Below are positions 1 through 6,580 of a stretch of DNA of 16,945 nt, one piece after another. The DNA lies in NCBI GenBank assembly GCA_017440425.1, contig JAFSHJ010000156.1:1-16945 (forward strand). Reading direction: 5' to 3'. Below the pieces are notes generated by a model that was not told where the DNA came from, searched no databases, and saw nothing but the letters and a program-made list of their open reading frames with translations. This stretch comes from Oscillospiraceae bacterium. GTDB taxonomy: Bacteria; Bacillota; Clostridia; Oscillospirales; Ruminococcaceae. The translations under genes were made by a program, and so were the position numbers. The first letter of the stretch is position 1; the number at the start of each line of letters is the position of its first letter.

Positions 1-57
1 ACCCTTCGTGAGCTTGCAATAACGGTGGAGCGTGAGCGGCTCTCCCGTGCATCCTGA
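1..57 (+). CDS. C-terminal tail of an unidentified protein (partial)
   Basis: Frame 1 is open from the window edge to a TGA at 55-57 and encodes 18 residues, TLRELAITVERERLSRAS. The other two plus frames stop within the first 21 bases. The tail is charged and arginine-rich and would suit a terminal helix. A strong plus-strand terminator follows at 117-139, which supports a plus-strand gene ending here. The fragment is too short to assign to a family. It could instead be part of a structured RNA, because the same bases can form a short GAGC/GCTC hairpin. Confidence 0.4.
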   Translation, partial: TLRELAITVERERLSRAS

Positions 58-69
58 CCATATGAACAC

Positions 70-109
70 AATGAGATACGAACTCCTCTTCCCAAAATTC
101 TATCTCATT
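70..109 (+). other. Inverted repeat in the 3' flank of the first gene
   Basis: AATGAGATA at 70-78 is the exact reverse complement of TATCTCATT at 101-109, with 22 bases between. The pair lies just before the terminator at 117-139. It could form a transcript 3'-end stem or be the remnant of a regulatory site. No function can be assigned. Confidence 0.35.
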
Positions 110-116
110 TTGTTGA

Positions 117-139
117 GGCAGTCTTCGGACTGCCTTTTT
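117..139 (+). terminator. Rho-independent terminator with UUCG tetraloop
   Basis: The stem GGCAGTC (117-123) pairs with GACTGCC (128-134) around a TTCG loop closed by C-G, an extra-stable tetraloop. TTTTT follows at 135-139. The minus strand has no T run after the hairpin, so it works for plus-strand transcription and ends the gene cut by the window start. Confidence 0.9.
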
Positions 140-140
140 A

Positions 141-170
141 TTGTCTATTTCTAAATACTAACTGTATAAT
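141..170 (+). promoter_or_regulatory. Possible sigma-A promoter with no clear gene
   Basis: TTGTCT (141-146) and TATAAT (165-170) are 18 bases apart. No credible gene lies directly downstream; the next real gene begins at 587 and has a closer promoter. This may be a second, distal thyX promoter, a promoter for an RNA containing the repeat at 276-388, or a chance match in AT-rich DNA. Confidence 0.3.
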
Positions 171-275
171 TTTCGCTTAATATTCATGTTTGTATTGTAT
201 ATTGAGGTGCAGTTTTTCTTTTTGGGAGTTAGGTCAGTCGAAATAGTTTGGTTTCGCCTGTGCGGATTCCCCGCC

Positions 276-388
276 ACCCTCTCCGTCAGCAAGCTGACAC
301 CTCTCCCATGGGGAGAGGCTTGGTGGTGCTTTCAAGAACAAAAAGGCTCTCCCTTTGGGAGAGCTCCCGACTTGTCGGGTGAGAGGGT
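276..388. repeat. Multi-hairpin palindromic intergenic repeat
   Basis: An outer pair, ACCCTCTC (276-283) with GAGAGGGT (381-388), encloses four hairpins: GTCAGC/GCTGAC (285-298), CCTCTCCC/GGGAGAGG (300-318), GCTCTCCC/GGGAGAGC (346-364) and CCCGAC/GTCGGG (366-379). An A/T-rich linker of 27 bases separates the second and third. The second and third hairpins are near copies, so their arms could also pair with each other. This style of CTCTCCC...GGGAGAG element is familiar to me from intergenic regions of gut Clostridia; that is recollection, not a search. The 94-codon frame running through it is not a believable gene. Beyond it, up to the thyX promoter, I see only a weak GAAACCG/CGGTTTC hairpin at 442-462. 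Confidence 0.75.
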
Positions 389-497
389 AGACAGAATGCA
401 CTTTTTCCGCGGGAGATGCACTACACGCTTCGCAAATTTAAGAAACCGTAAACATCGGTTTCATTCTTAATTATTTTATTGTTACAGACTTTTAGTG

Positions 498-526
498 TTG
501 TTTATTTTCTTTTTTTGATGTATAAT
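498..526 (+). promoter_or_regulatory. Sigma-A promoter of the thyX operon
   Basis: TTGTTT (498-503) and TATAAT (521-526) are 17 bases apart, the ideal spacing. Transcription would start near 533, giving a leader of about 54 bases before thyX, too short for a riboswitch. Confidence 0.7.
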
Positions 527-586
527 GTTATTATGTATAGCTATGTTTACAAATTTTATTTGATAAATTAATTGGGGGGTTCTGAA

Positions 587-1348
587 ATGCCTACAGTAAG
601 ATTGCTCGCTCACACACCTGATCCCGAGACATTGGTTGCGGCAGCCGCAAAGCTTTGCTATTCCCGTTCTGATGCTGCCACGCTGATGGACGGACTCACT
701 CCGCAGAAGACCGAAGACTTTATAAATATGCTCTCCGAGATCGGGCATGAAAGTCCCATTGAGCACATTTCCTTCACCTTTGCCATCGAGGGCGTTTCCA
801 GAGCTTTCCTTGCGCAGATAACCCGTCACCGCCTTGCTTCCTACAGCGTTCAGAGCCAGCGCTATGTTAAAAAGGATCAGTTCGAATATATTCTCCCGCC
901 GGAGATAGCCAAAAACGATGAGGCAAAGCAGCTCTATCTTGAAACAATGGCTTCTCTTGAGGAGACCTACCGCAAGCTTGCCGCAATGCTCACCCAGCAG
1001 CAGCTTGCCAATATCCCCGACCCCACTCCCGAGCAGCGCAAAGCCGCCGAAAAAACCGCCATTGAGGATGCCCGTTTCGTGCTCCCCAATGCCTGCGACA
1101 CCAAGATGGTCGTCACCATGAACGCACGCAGCCTGCTCAACTTCTTCCGTCTGCGCTGCTGCAACCGTGCCCAATGGGAGATCCGCGAGGTTGCCCGACA
1201 GATGCTGATGCTCGTGCGTGAGGTTGCTCCCCACATCTTCGCAAAAGCAGGTCCTGCCTGCCTGAAAGGTCCCTGCCCCGAAGGCGCAAAAACCTGCGGC
1301 AAAATGGTGGAGGTCCGCAATCTCTACAAGGCAAACACCGAAGCCTGA
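587..1348 (+). CDS. thyX: FAD-dependent thymidylate synthase ThyX
   Basis: Makes dTMP from dUMP in the cytosol, using methylene-THF as carbon donor and reduced FAD as hydride source, so it releases THF rather than DHF. The ThyX signature RHRxxSxxxxSxRY is complete at residues 80-93, and the flavin/nucleotide region has GHESPIEH at 53-60. The length, 253 residues, is normal for the homotetrameric family. I chose the ATG at 587 because GGGGGG at 574-579 sits seven bases upstream; the frame also contains a TTG at 572, but that overlaps this ribosome binding site. It is the first gene of an eight-gene run, and a dTMP kinase follows after 39 bases. It is not a ThyA-type synthase, and none is seen in the window. 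Confidence 0.95.
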   Translation: MPTVRLLAHTPDPETLVAAAAKLCYSRSDAATLMDGLTPQKTEDFINMLSEIGHESPIEHISFTFAIEGVSRAFLAQITRHRLASYSVQSQRYVKKDQFEYILPPEIAKNDEAKQLYLETMASLEETYRKLAAMLTQQQLANIPDPTPEQRKAAEKTAIEDARFVLPNACDTKMVVTMNARSLLNFFRLRCCNRAQWEIREVARQMLMLVREVAPHIFAKAGPACLKGPCPEGAKTCGKMVEVRNLYKANTEA

Positions 1349-1387
1349 CCTCAATTTTAACTCAATTTTTCTTTTAAGGAGCCTGTT

Positions 1388-2056
1388 ATGGGTAAGCTTT
1401 TTGTATTGGAAGGCACCGACGGCAGCGGCAAAACCACTCAATGGGAGCTGCTCCTTGACCGTCTTAATGCCGAAAACGCCTTTGGCGGTGTGAAACCCCT
1501 CACCTATCCCGACTACGACAAACCCTCTTCCACGCTGGTGAAGATGTATCTCGGCGGAGATTTCGGCAGCGATGCCAATGCGGTCAACCCCTATGCCGCA
1601 TCCAGCTTTTATGCTGTGGACCGCTGCGCAAGCTGGCTCCTCGATTGGAAAGAGGACTATCTTGCGGGACAAGCTTTCCTTGCGGCTCGCTACACCACCT
1701 CCAACATCATCCACCAGATGCCGAAGCTCCCTCAAAACGAGTGGGACGGCTTCATTGAGTGGCTCTACGATTACGAATACACCCGTCTCGGGCTGCCTGC
1801 ACCCGACAAGGTGATCCTGCTGGATATGCCCACCGAGGTCTCGCAGAAGCTGCTGCTTCGCAGATACGGCGGCGACAACAGCAGAAAAGACATCCACGAG
1901 CGTGACAGAAACTATATTGAGCATTGCTACAATGCCGCTCTCTATGCTGCGGAAAAGCTTGGCTGGGAGCGCATTCCCTGCGCTGTCTGCGGCTCCGACG
2001 AGCCACGCACCATCGAGGACATTGCGGCAGACGTCTATGCCGCCATCAAACGCTGA
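1388..2056 (+). CDS. tmk: Thymidylate kinase-like protein (divergent Tmk)
   Basis: Predicted to phosphorylate dTMP to dTDP with ATP, the step after ThyX. A complete Walker A motif, GTDGSGKT, lies at residues 9-16; an adenine/dTMP-side VDR is at 77-79; an arginine-rich LID (LLRRYGGDNSRKD) is at about 156-168. The segment that in standard Tmk reads DRYxxSxxAYQ is here ARYTTSNIIHQ (100-110), so the first acidic residue is alanine. The length of 222 residues is slightly over the usual 205-215. AAGGAG lies six bases before the ATG. Position directly after thyX supports dTMP as substrate; a broader deoxynucleoside monophosphate kinase role is the main alternative. Confidence 0.85.
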   Translation: MGKLFVLEGTDGSGKTTQWELLLDRLNAENAFGGVKPLTYPDYDKPSSTLVKMYLGGDFGSDANAVNPYAASSFYAVDRCASWLLDWKEDYLAGQAFLAARYTTSNIIHQMPKLPQNEWDGFIEWLYDYEYTRLGLPAPDKVILLDMPTEVSQKLLLRRYGGDNSRKDIHERDRNYIEHCYNAALYAAEKLGWERIPCAVCGSDEPRTIEDIAADVYAAIKR

Positions 2057-2084
2057 CACCCACAAGAAAGGCACGAATTACTTT

Positions 2085-2993
2085 ATGGTTCAGTTTCGAG
2101 ACATTGAGCCCGACGACATTTCACAGATAAAACCGCTGCTTGAAGCGGCAGATTTTTTCGGCAACGATTATTGCCTCTCCAACATATTCAACTGGCGCTG
2201 TGCATATAATTCTCAAATTGCCTTCATCAACAACTTTTTCGTTATCAAGCTGCATCTGCCCGAGCCCGCATATCTCTTCCCTGCAGGCTTCGGCGATATC
2301 ACACCCGTCATCGATGCACTCATTGCAGATGCAAAAGAATGCGGTGCCGCATTCAGGCTTGTGGGCATTGAGCCAAAGGCAAAACAGCAGCTGGAACAGC
2401 TCTTGCCCCATAAATTTGTGTTTGAAGAGCTCCGTGACAACTTCGATTACGTATATTCCCGTGAAAAGCTGGCAACTCTTGCCGGAAAGAAGCTGCACTC
2501 CAAGCGCACCAACATAAACCACTTTCTCAAAGAGGCGCCCGACTGGAGCTATGAGCCCATCACTCCCGAAAATTTGGAAGAGTGCCGCAGAATGCACAGT
2601 CAATGGCGCAGCCTGAACAACTGCTCCGACAATTCCCCATCCAACTGCGACCACTCCGGTCTTGTCAAGGAAAAATGTGCCGTGCGCAACGCCTTTGCCA
2701 ACTTTTTTGAGCTTGGCATGGAGGGCGGCTTGCTCCGTGTGAACGGCAAGGTGGTTGCCTTTGCCGCAGGTGTGAGATACCGCCGCGACAGCTTTATCGT
2801 TAACATTGAGAAGGCTTTTCTCACTCCAGACGGCACCTATGCCATGATAAACAATCAATTTGCCTCTCACCTGCCGGAGGATGTGCTCTACATCAACCGT
2901 GAGGATGATTTCGGCGACCCGGGTCTTCGCAGGGCAAAGCTCTCCTACAAGCCCGATATGATGATCGAAAAATTTGCGGCCACCCTTGCCTGA
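2085..2993 (+). CDS. DUF2156 (phosphatidylglycerol lysyltransferase C-terminal-like) protein
   Basis: A soluble protein of 302 residues with the DUF2156 layout: two GNAT-like halves and the diagnostic run DYVYSREKLATLAGKKLHSK (121-140) followed by KRTNINHF. In MprF this fold transfers lysine from Lys-tRNA to phosphatidylglycerol, but here the membrane flippase part is absent, so the acceptor is unknown. The frame is open back to 1902, but that stretch overlaps tmk in another frame and has no ribosome binding site. The ATG at 2085, with AAAGG at 2067-2071 (13 bases away, rather far), gives the normal family length. A GNAT acetyltransferase follows after about 20 bases, so the two may act together. 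Confidence 0.8.
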   Translation: MVQFRDIEPDDISQIKPLLEAADFFGNDYCLSNIFNWRCAYNSQIAFINNFFVIKLHLPEPAYLFPAGFGDITPVIDALIADAKECGAAFRLVGIEPKAKQQLEQLLPHKFVFEELRDNFDYVYSREKLATLAGKKLHSKRTNINHFLKEAPDWSYEPITPENLEECRRMHSQWRSLNNCSDNSPSNCDHSGLVKEKCAVRNAFANFFELGMEGGLLRVNGKVVAFAAGVRYRRDSFIVNIEKAFLTPDGTYAMINNQFASHLPEDVLYINREDDFGDPGLRRAKLSYKPDMMIEKFAATLA

Positions 2994-3011
2994 GCCGCCT
3001 GCGGAGGGATA

Positions 3012-3821
3012 TTGTTGTTTCGTTTTGCCGCAATCGATGACCTGCCTGCCCTTTGTGCAATTTGGTCCGAAGCTTTCAGCGACAGCACCGATTATATAAA
3101 AGAATTTTACCGCACCCACTTTTCTCCCGAGCTCACGCTTGTGTGTGAAGAGGACGGGCAGGTGTGCGCCATGGCCAACCTGCTGCCCTGCTCACTTTTT
3201 TCGGAAGGAAAAACCCTTCCCGCACGCTATATCTACGCGGTGGCCACCCTGAAAAGCTTTCGCGGCAGGGGCATCGGCAGCAAGCTGATGACGGCTGTCT
3301 GCGACCGCCTCACCGCAGCAAACCTCTGCGGATTTCTCTCTCCCGCAGAGAAAAGTCTCTATGATTTTTACCGACCCATCGGCTTCACCGAAGCATTTGC
3401 AGCAAAAAAGCTGCATATTTCCGCCTCTTCACGCCCAAAATGTGATTTTGAGCAGATATCAACAGAGGAGCTTCTTGCTGTGAGAAACCGCTTTTTTGCA
3501 GAAAAAGGCTGTGTTTTGTGGGAAAAACCGCAGTTTTCCGCATTCCGAAAGGATATGGAAGCGGATTCGGTGCATTTTTTTAAAATTTGCTCACAAAACG
3601 GGCACGGATATGTGGTATGCTATAAAGCAGAGGAAGTTTGGCACATCACCGAAGCTGCCGCAAACAGCGAGCTGCTCAAGGATGCTGCTGCCGCTCTCGG
3701 CGGTGCGGAGTTCACCGTTCCCTGCGCTGCTTTGGAAAGCGGCTGTTATTGGACGGGGATGACCTTCGGCAATATCTTTCCGAAAGCTGCTCCCGCCTGG
3801 CTTGGCTACGATCTAAACTGA
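3012..3821 (+). CDS. GNAT family N-acetyltransferase
   Basis: An acetyl-CoA-dependent acyltransferase of about 269 residues. Motif A, which binds the CoA pyrophosphate, is clear at residues 77-93, with RGRGIG at 84-89. The motif B region has a typical YDFYRPIGF at 117-125. About 130 further residues follow the GNAT core; they may be a second degenerate GNAT or a C-terminal substrate domain. Substrate unknown. The start is a TTG: there are two in tandem, at 3012 and 3015. GGAGGG at 3003-3008 is only three bases from the first and six from the second, so 3015 is the better initiation site and the protein may be one residue shorter. Confidence 0.8.
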   Translation: MLFRFAAIDDLPALCAIWSEAFSDSTDYIKEFYRTHFSPELTLVCEEDGQVCAMANLLPCSLFSEGKTLPARYIYAVATLKSFRGRGIGSKLMTAVCDRLTAANLCGFLSPAEKSLYDFYRPIGFTEAFAAKKLHISASSRPKCDFEQISTEELLAVRNRFFAEKGCVLWEKPQFSAFRKDMEADSVHFFKICSQNGHGYVVCYKAEEVWHITEAAANSELLKDAAAALGGAEFTVPCAALESGCYWTGMTFGNIFPKAAPAWLGYDLN

Positions 3822-3851
3822 CGCAAACTCAACTTTTACGGAGGTTTTATT

Positions 3852-4400
3852 ATGATATATCTTTTTCTTGCAAACGGATTTGAAGAAATTGAGGCACTGA
3901 CCCCTGCCGACTTGCTCCGCCGTGCGGGCAAAGAGGTGGTTATCGTTGGCGTTGGCTCCAAAAACATTGTTGGTGCCCACGGCATCACCGTGACCGCCGA
4001 CATCTGCACCTGCGAGCTCACTTCCGCCTCCTTTGAGGGACTTGAGATGGTAGTTCTTCCCGGCGGAATGCCCGGCGCTGCCAACCTTGCCGCATCCGAC
4101 GTTGTGAACGCAGCCATCGCATATGCCGCAGAGCGCTCTCTCCCCATTGCAGCCATCTGCGCCGCTCCCGCCGTTGTTCTCGGCAGCTACGATTTTATTG
4201 CAGGCAAACGCGTCACCTGCTATCCCGGATTTGAAGGCAAGCTCTCCGCCGCCAACCCCACAGGCGCTCTTGTTGAAACAGACGGCAACATCATTACCGG
4301 AAGAGGCCCCGGCGCTGCCATGGCTTTTGCGCTTGCGTTGGTTGTCTATCTCTGCGGTGAGGATGCCGCCCAAAAACTGAAAGGATCGCTTCAGTGCTGA
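3852..4400 (+). CDS. DJ-1/PfpI family protein
   Basis: A 182-residue single-domain protein of the DJ-1/YajL branch. The nucleophile elbow AICAAPA places the reactive cysteine at C103. The partner glutamate is E14 in GFEEIEALTPADLLRRAG, and the PGGMPGA loop (70-76) and ITGRGPGAAMAFALALV near the C-terminus are also present. Family members are described as protein/nucleotide deglycases, glyoxalase III enzymes or oxidative stress chaperones; which applies here cannot be read from sequence. A tyrosine stands where human DJ-1 has H126, as is common in bacterial members. GGAGG lies seven bases before the ATG. Its stop overlaps the start of the 5-FCL gene, so the two are translationally linked. Confidence 0.9.
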   Translation: MIYLFLANGFEEIEALTPADLLRRAGKEVVIVGVGSKNIVGAHGITVTADICTCELTSASFEGLEMVVLPGGMPGAANLAASDVVNAAIAYAAERSLPIAAICAAPAVVLGSYDFIAGKRVTCYPGFEGKLSAANPTGALVETDGNIITGRGPGAAMAFALALVVYLCGEDAAQKLKGSLQC

Positions 4401-5002
4401 ACAAACCACAACACTTTTCCAAACACAACTACGACATAAGAGAATACAAACGCACCATAAGGGAAAAATATAAGCAGATACGTGCAGCCATCTCTCCCGA
4501 TGAGCGCAAAATTAAAACCGCGTCAATAACATCACGGCTTTATTCGCTGCGCCAATATCAAAACTGCACCACCCTGCTGGCCTACGTTTCCATCGGCACC
4601 GAGGTGGACACATTGGATATCATAACCACCGCACTTGCGGATGGCAAACGGGTCGCCGTGCCCCTTTCCATCCCCGAAACAAGGGCGATGACCTTCTATT
4701 ACATCTCTTCCCCTGATGATCTTGCCCCCGGCACCTACGGTGTCCCCGAGCCCGACCCCCAAAAGCTTGAAGCGGCAGAAAACTTTTCATCCTGCCTCTG
4801 CATCGTGCCTGCGCTGGTCTACGACATTCACGGCTACCGCATGGGCTACGGCAAGGGCTATTACGACCGCTTCCTCAGCAAATTCCCCGGCTACAAGCTG
4901 GGACTTGCCTTTGATGAATGCACCTGCAGCCATCTCCCCCGTGGAAAATTTGACACTGCAGTTGACCTTATTGTAACCGACAAACGCACTATCAAGCCGT
5001 AA
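4394..5002 (+). CDS. 5-formyltetrahydrofolate cyclo-ligase
   Basis: Converts 5-formyl-THF, a folate storage and dead-end form, to 5,10-methenyl-THF with ATP. The family signature is complete at residues 147-161 (GYRMGYGKGYYDRFL). The folate-side glutamate is in VSIGTEVD (E70), and GVPEP is at 116-120. It starts at a GTG that overlaps the last seven bases of the DJ-1 gene, with AAAGGA eight bases upstream. The first 15 or so residues are longer than in many homologues, so a later start is possible. Its presence in an operon led by thyX makes sense, because both draw on the methylene/methenyl-THF pool. Confidence 0.92.
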   Translation: MLNKPQHFSKHNYDIREYKRTIREKYKQIRAAISPDERKIKTASITSRLYSLRQYQNCTTLLAYVSIGTEVDTLDIITTALADGKRVAVPLSIPETRAMTFYYISSPDDLAPGTYGVPEPDPQKLEAAENFSSCLCIVPALVYDIHGYRMGYGKGYYDRFLSKFPGYKLGLAFDECTCSHLPRGKFDTAVDLIVTDKRTIKP

Positions 5003-5035
5003 ACCAAAGTTCAACACGGCTTTTCGGAGAATATT

Positions 5036-6553
5036 ATGAGCGATAACAAAAACACCCCTAATGATTTTGACAGCTTTTTGGCGTATCTCCGCGGCGAAAA
5101 TGCTTCGGATGCCCCCAAAAGCGCCTCCAACCAAACAGGAATAGACGATGAGGATGCCTTCAACGTGGTGAATGCCACGGCTCCGCGCAGCAGCGCACCT
5201 GCTCCCGCCGAGGAACCTGCCGCTGAAGAGCCCGTGCGTCAATATGTGCCCAAGCGTGCCGCAAGGCACACCGCACCTCAGGCTCCGGTATCCCCCTCTT
5301 CCTCCAACAAAGCTTTCATAAAGTCCTGGAAAGACATCAAGGATGACAAACCTGCGGCTGCACCCGTCATCTCCGGCCCTTCCGTCGCCATTCCCGATGA
5401 GGAGGGTGACGAAGAAGAGGAGATGGGTTTCATTGCCCGCAGAAAAAACCGTCAGAAGCGCACCCGCTTCAAGCTGCTCAAATCCATGACCTGGCTGATG
5501 ATCATGCTGGTCATCTCTGTCTTCCTCTCTATTTTTATTGTTGAGAGCTGCGGCGATGTTTTTGGCTATAACATGGACAGCGAAGACGTTACCTTTGTTG
5601 TTTTTGACAACGACACTCCCGAGCTTATTGCGAAACGTCTCTCCGACAAGGGCATAATCCAGCAGGAGATCACCTTTAAGTTTTATGCAAAGTTCAAGGA
5701 GATCACCGACGGTTTCTCCCCCGGAACCTACACCCTCAACCCCGATATGAGCTACGACGAGATCCTTGCCATCACCCGCAAGGTCACCACCAACGAAAAA
5801 GAGGTGGTCAAGATCACCTTCCGTGAAGGTCTCACCGCCTATGAAGTTGCCGAGCTGCTTGAAGAGAACAGAGTTTGCAGCGCCGAGAGCTTCCTTGAGA
5901 CACTTGAGACCGAAGACTTCAGCTATGCCTTTATGAGAGGAATTCCCAAAAACGATCCTCTGCGTTTCCGCAGGCTGGAGGGCTATCTCTTCCCCGATAC
6001 CTACGATTTTTACGTTGGCGAAAACACGGTCTCCGTTGCCAAAAAGTTCTTCAACAACTTCAACAACAAGATAACTGCCTCCATGTATGAAAAGATGGAA
6101 GAGCAGGATATCTCCCTTGATGAGCTGGTCACCCTTGCCTCCATCATTCAGAAAGAGGCAGGCCGTGCCAAAGAGATGTACCGTGTTTCCTCCGTTTTCC
6201 GCAACCGACTCAACTCCAACGGCGGCTTCCCGCTGCTGCAGTCCGACACCACCACCAACTACATTGAAGAGTGGATCAAACCCTTCCTGGATGCGGAAAA
6301 CCCCGAACTCATTGCTGCTTACGACACCTATTCCACCTACGGACTCCCCTCCGGACCCATCTGCAACCCCGGCATCAATGCTCTGCGTGCCGCTCTTGAC
6401 CCCGCAGAGACTCCCTACTATTTCTTCCTCAGTGATGCCATGGGCAAATACTACTACGCAAGAAACTATAACGAGCACCAGAACAATGCCTTTATTGCCG
6501 CAAAGGTGGGCGACGGAACCGTGACCGGTATCGGCGTTGGCAAAGACGATTGA
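5036..6553 (+). CDS. mltG: Endolytic transglycosylase MltG (YceG-like)
   Basis: Cuts nascent glycan strands at the outer face of the membrane and so sets their length. The 505-residue protein has a long polar N-terminus (1-149) rich in Ala, Pro and acidic residues. One membrane segment follows at about 150-170, then a LysM-like region (about 184-250) and the YceG catalytic domain. LEGYLFPDTY (314-323) and ASIIQKEAG hold the expected motifs; by analogy to E. coli MltG the catalytic glutamate is E374. LQSDTT at 401-406 is the usual LQSDPT in slightly changed form. The cytoplasmic N-terminal extension is long for the family. CGGAGA precedes the ATG. The U32 gene follows after 27 bases, a Firmicute neighbourhood known from Bacillus yrrL-yrrN. 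Confidence 0.93.
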   Translation: MSDNKNTPNDFDSFLAYLRGENASDAPKSASNQTGIDDEDAFNVVNATAPRSSAPAPAEEPAAEEPVRQYVPKRAARHTAPQAPVSPSSSNKAFIKSWKDIKDDKPAAAPVISGPSVAIPDEEGDEEEEMGFIARRKNRQKRTRFKLLKSMTWLMIMLVISVFLSIFIVESCGDVFGYNMDSEDVTFVVFDNDTPELIAKRLSDKGIIQQEITFKFYAKFKEITDGFSPGTYTLNPDMSYDEILAITRKVTTNEKEVVKITFREGLTAYEVAELLEENRVCSAESFLETLETEDFSYAFMRGIPKNDPLRFRRLEGYLFPDTYDFYVGENTVSVAKKFFNNFNNKITASMYEKMEEQDISLDELVTLASIIQKEAGRAKEMYRVSSVFRNRLNSNGGFPLLQSDTTTNYIEEWIKPFLDAENPELIAAYDTYSTYGLPSGPICNPGINALRAALDPAETPYYFFLSDAMGKYYYARNYNEHQNNAFIAAKVGDGTVTGIGVGKDD

Positions 6554-6580
6554 TGCGCTTGAAGCTTTGAAAGGAACAAT

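Noticed and set aside
1..116. 3' end of a known structured RNA (6S, SRP, RNase P or tmRNA)
   Set aside because: I could not match conserved blocks of any of these. Frame 1 is open to a stop at 55-57, so a protein tail is the simpler reading.
276..388. Reading the tandem hairpins as a CRISPR array
   Set aside because: There are no regularly spaced direct repeats with unique spacers and no cas genes; the units are inverted repeats that differ from each other.
442..462. A terminator-like hairpin upstream of thyX
   Set aside because: The 7-bp stem GAAACCG/CGGTTTC is followed by mixed A/T sequence and not a clean T run, and no gene ends there.
186..470. A 94-codon plus-strand frame upstream of thyX
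   Set aside because: It runs straight through the multi-hairpin repeat, has no ribosome binding site and shows no domain.
482..2074. A 530-codon minus-strand frame opposite thyX and tmk
   Set aside because: It is antisense to two genes with complete catalytic motifs, runs into promoter and intergenic DNA, and has no recognisable domain.
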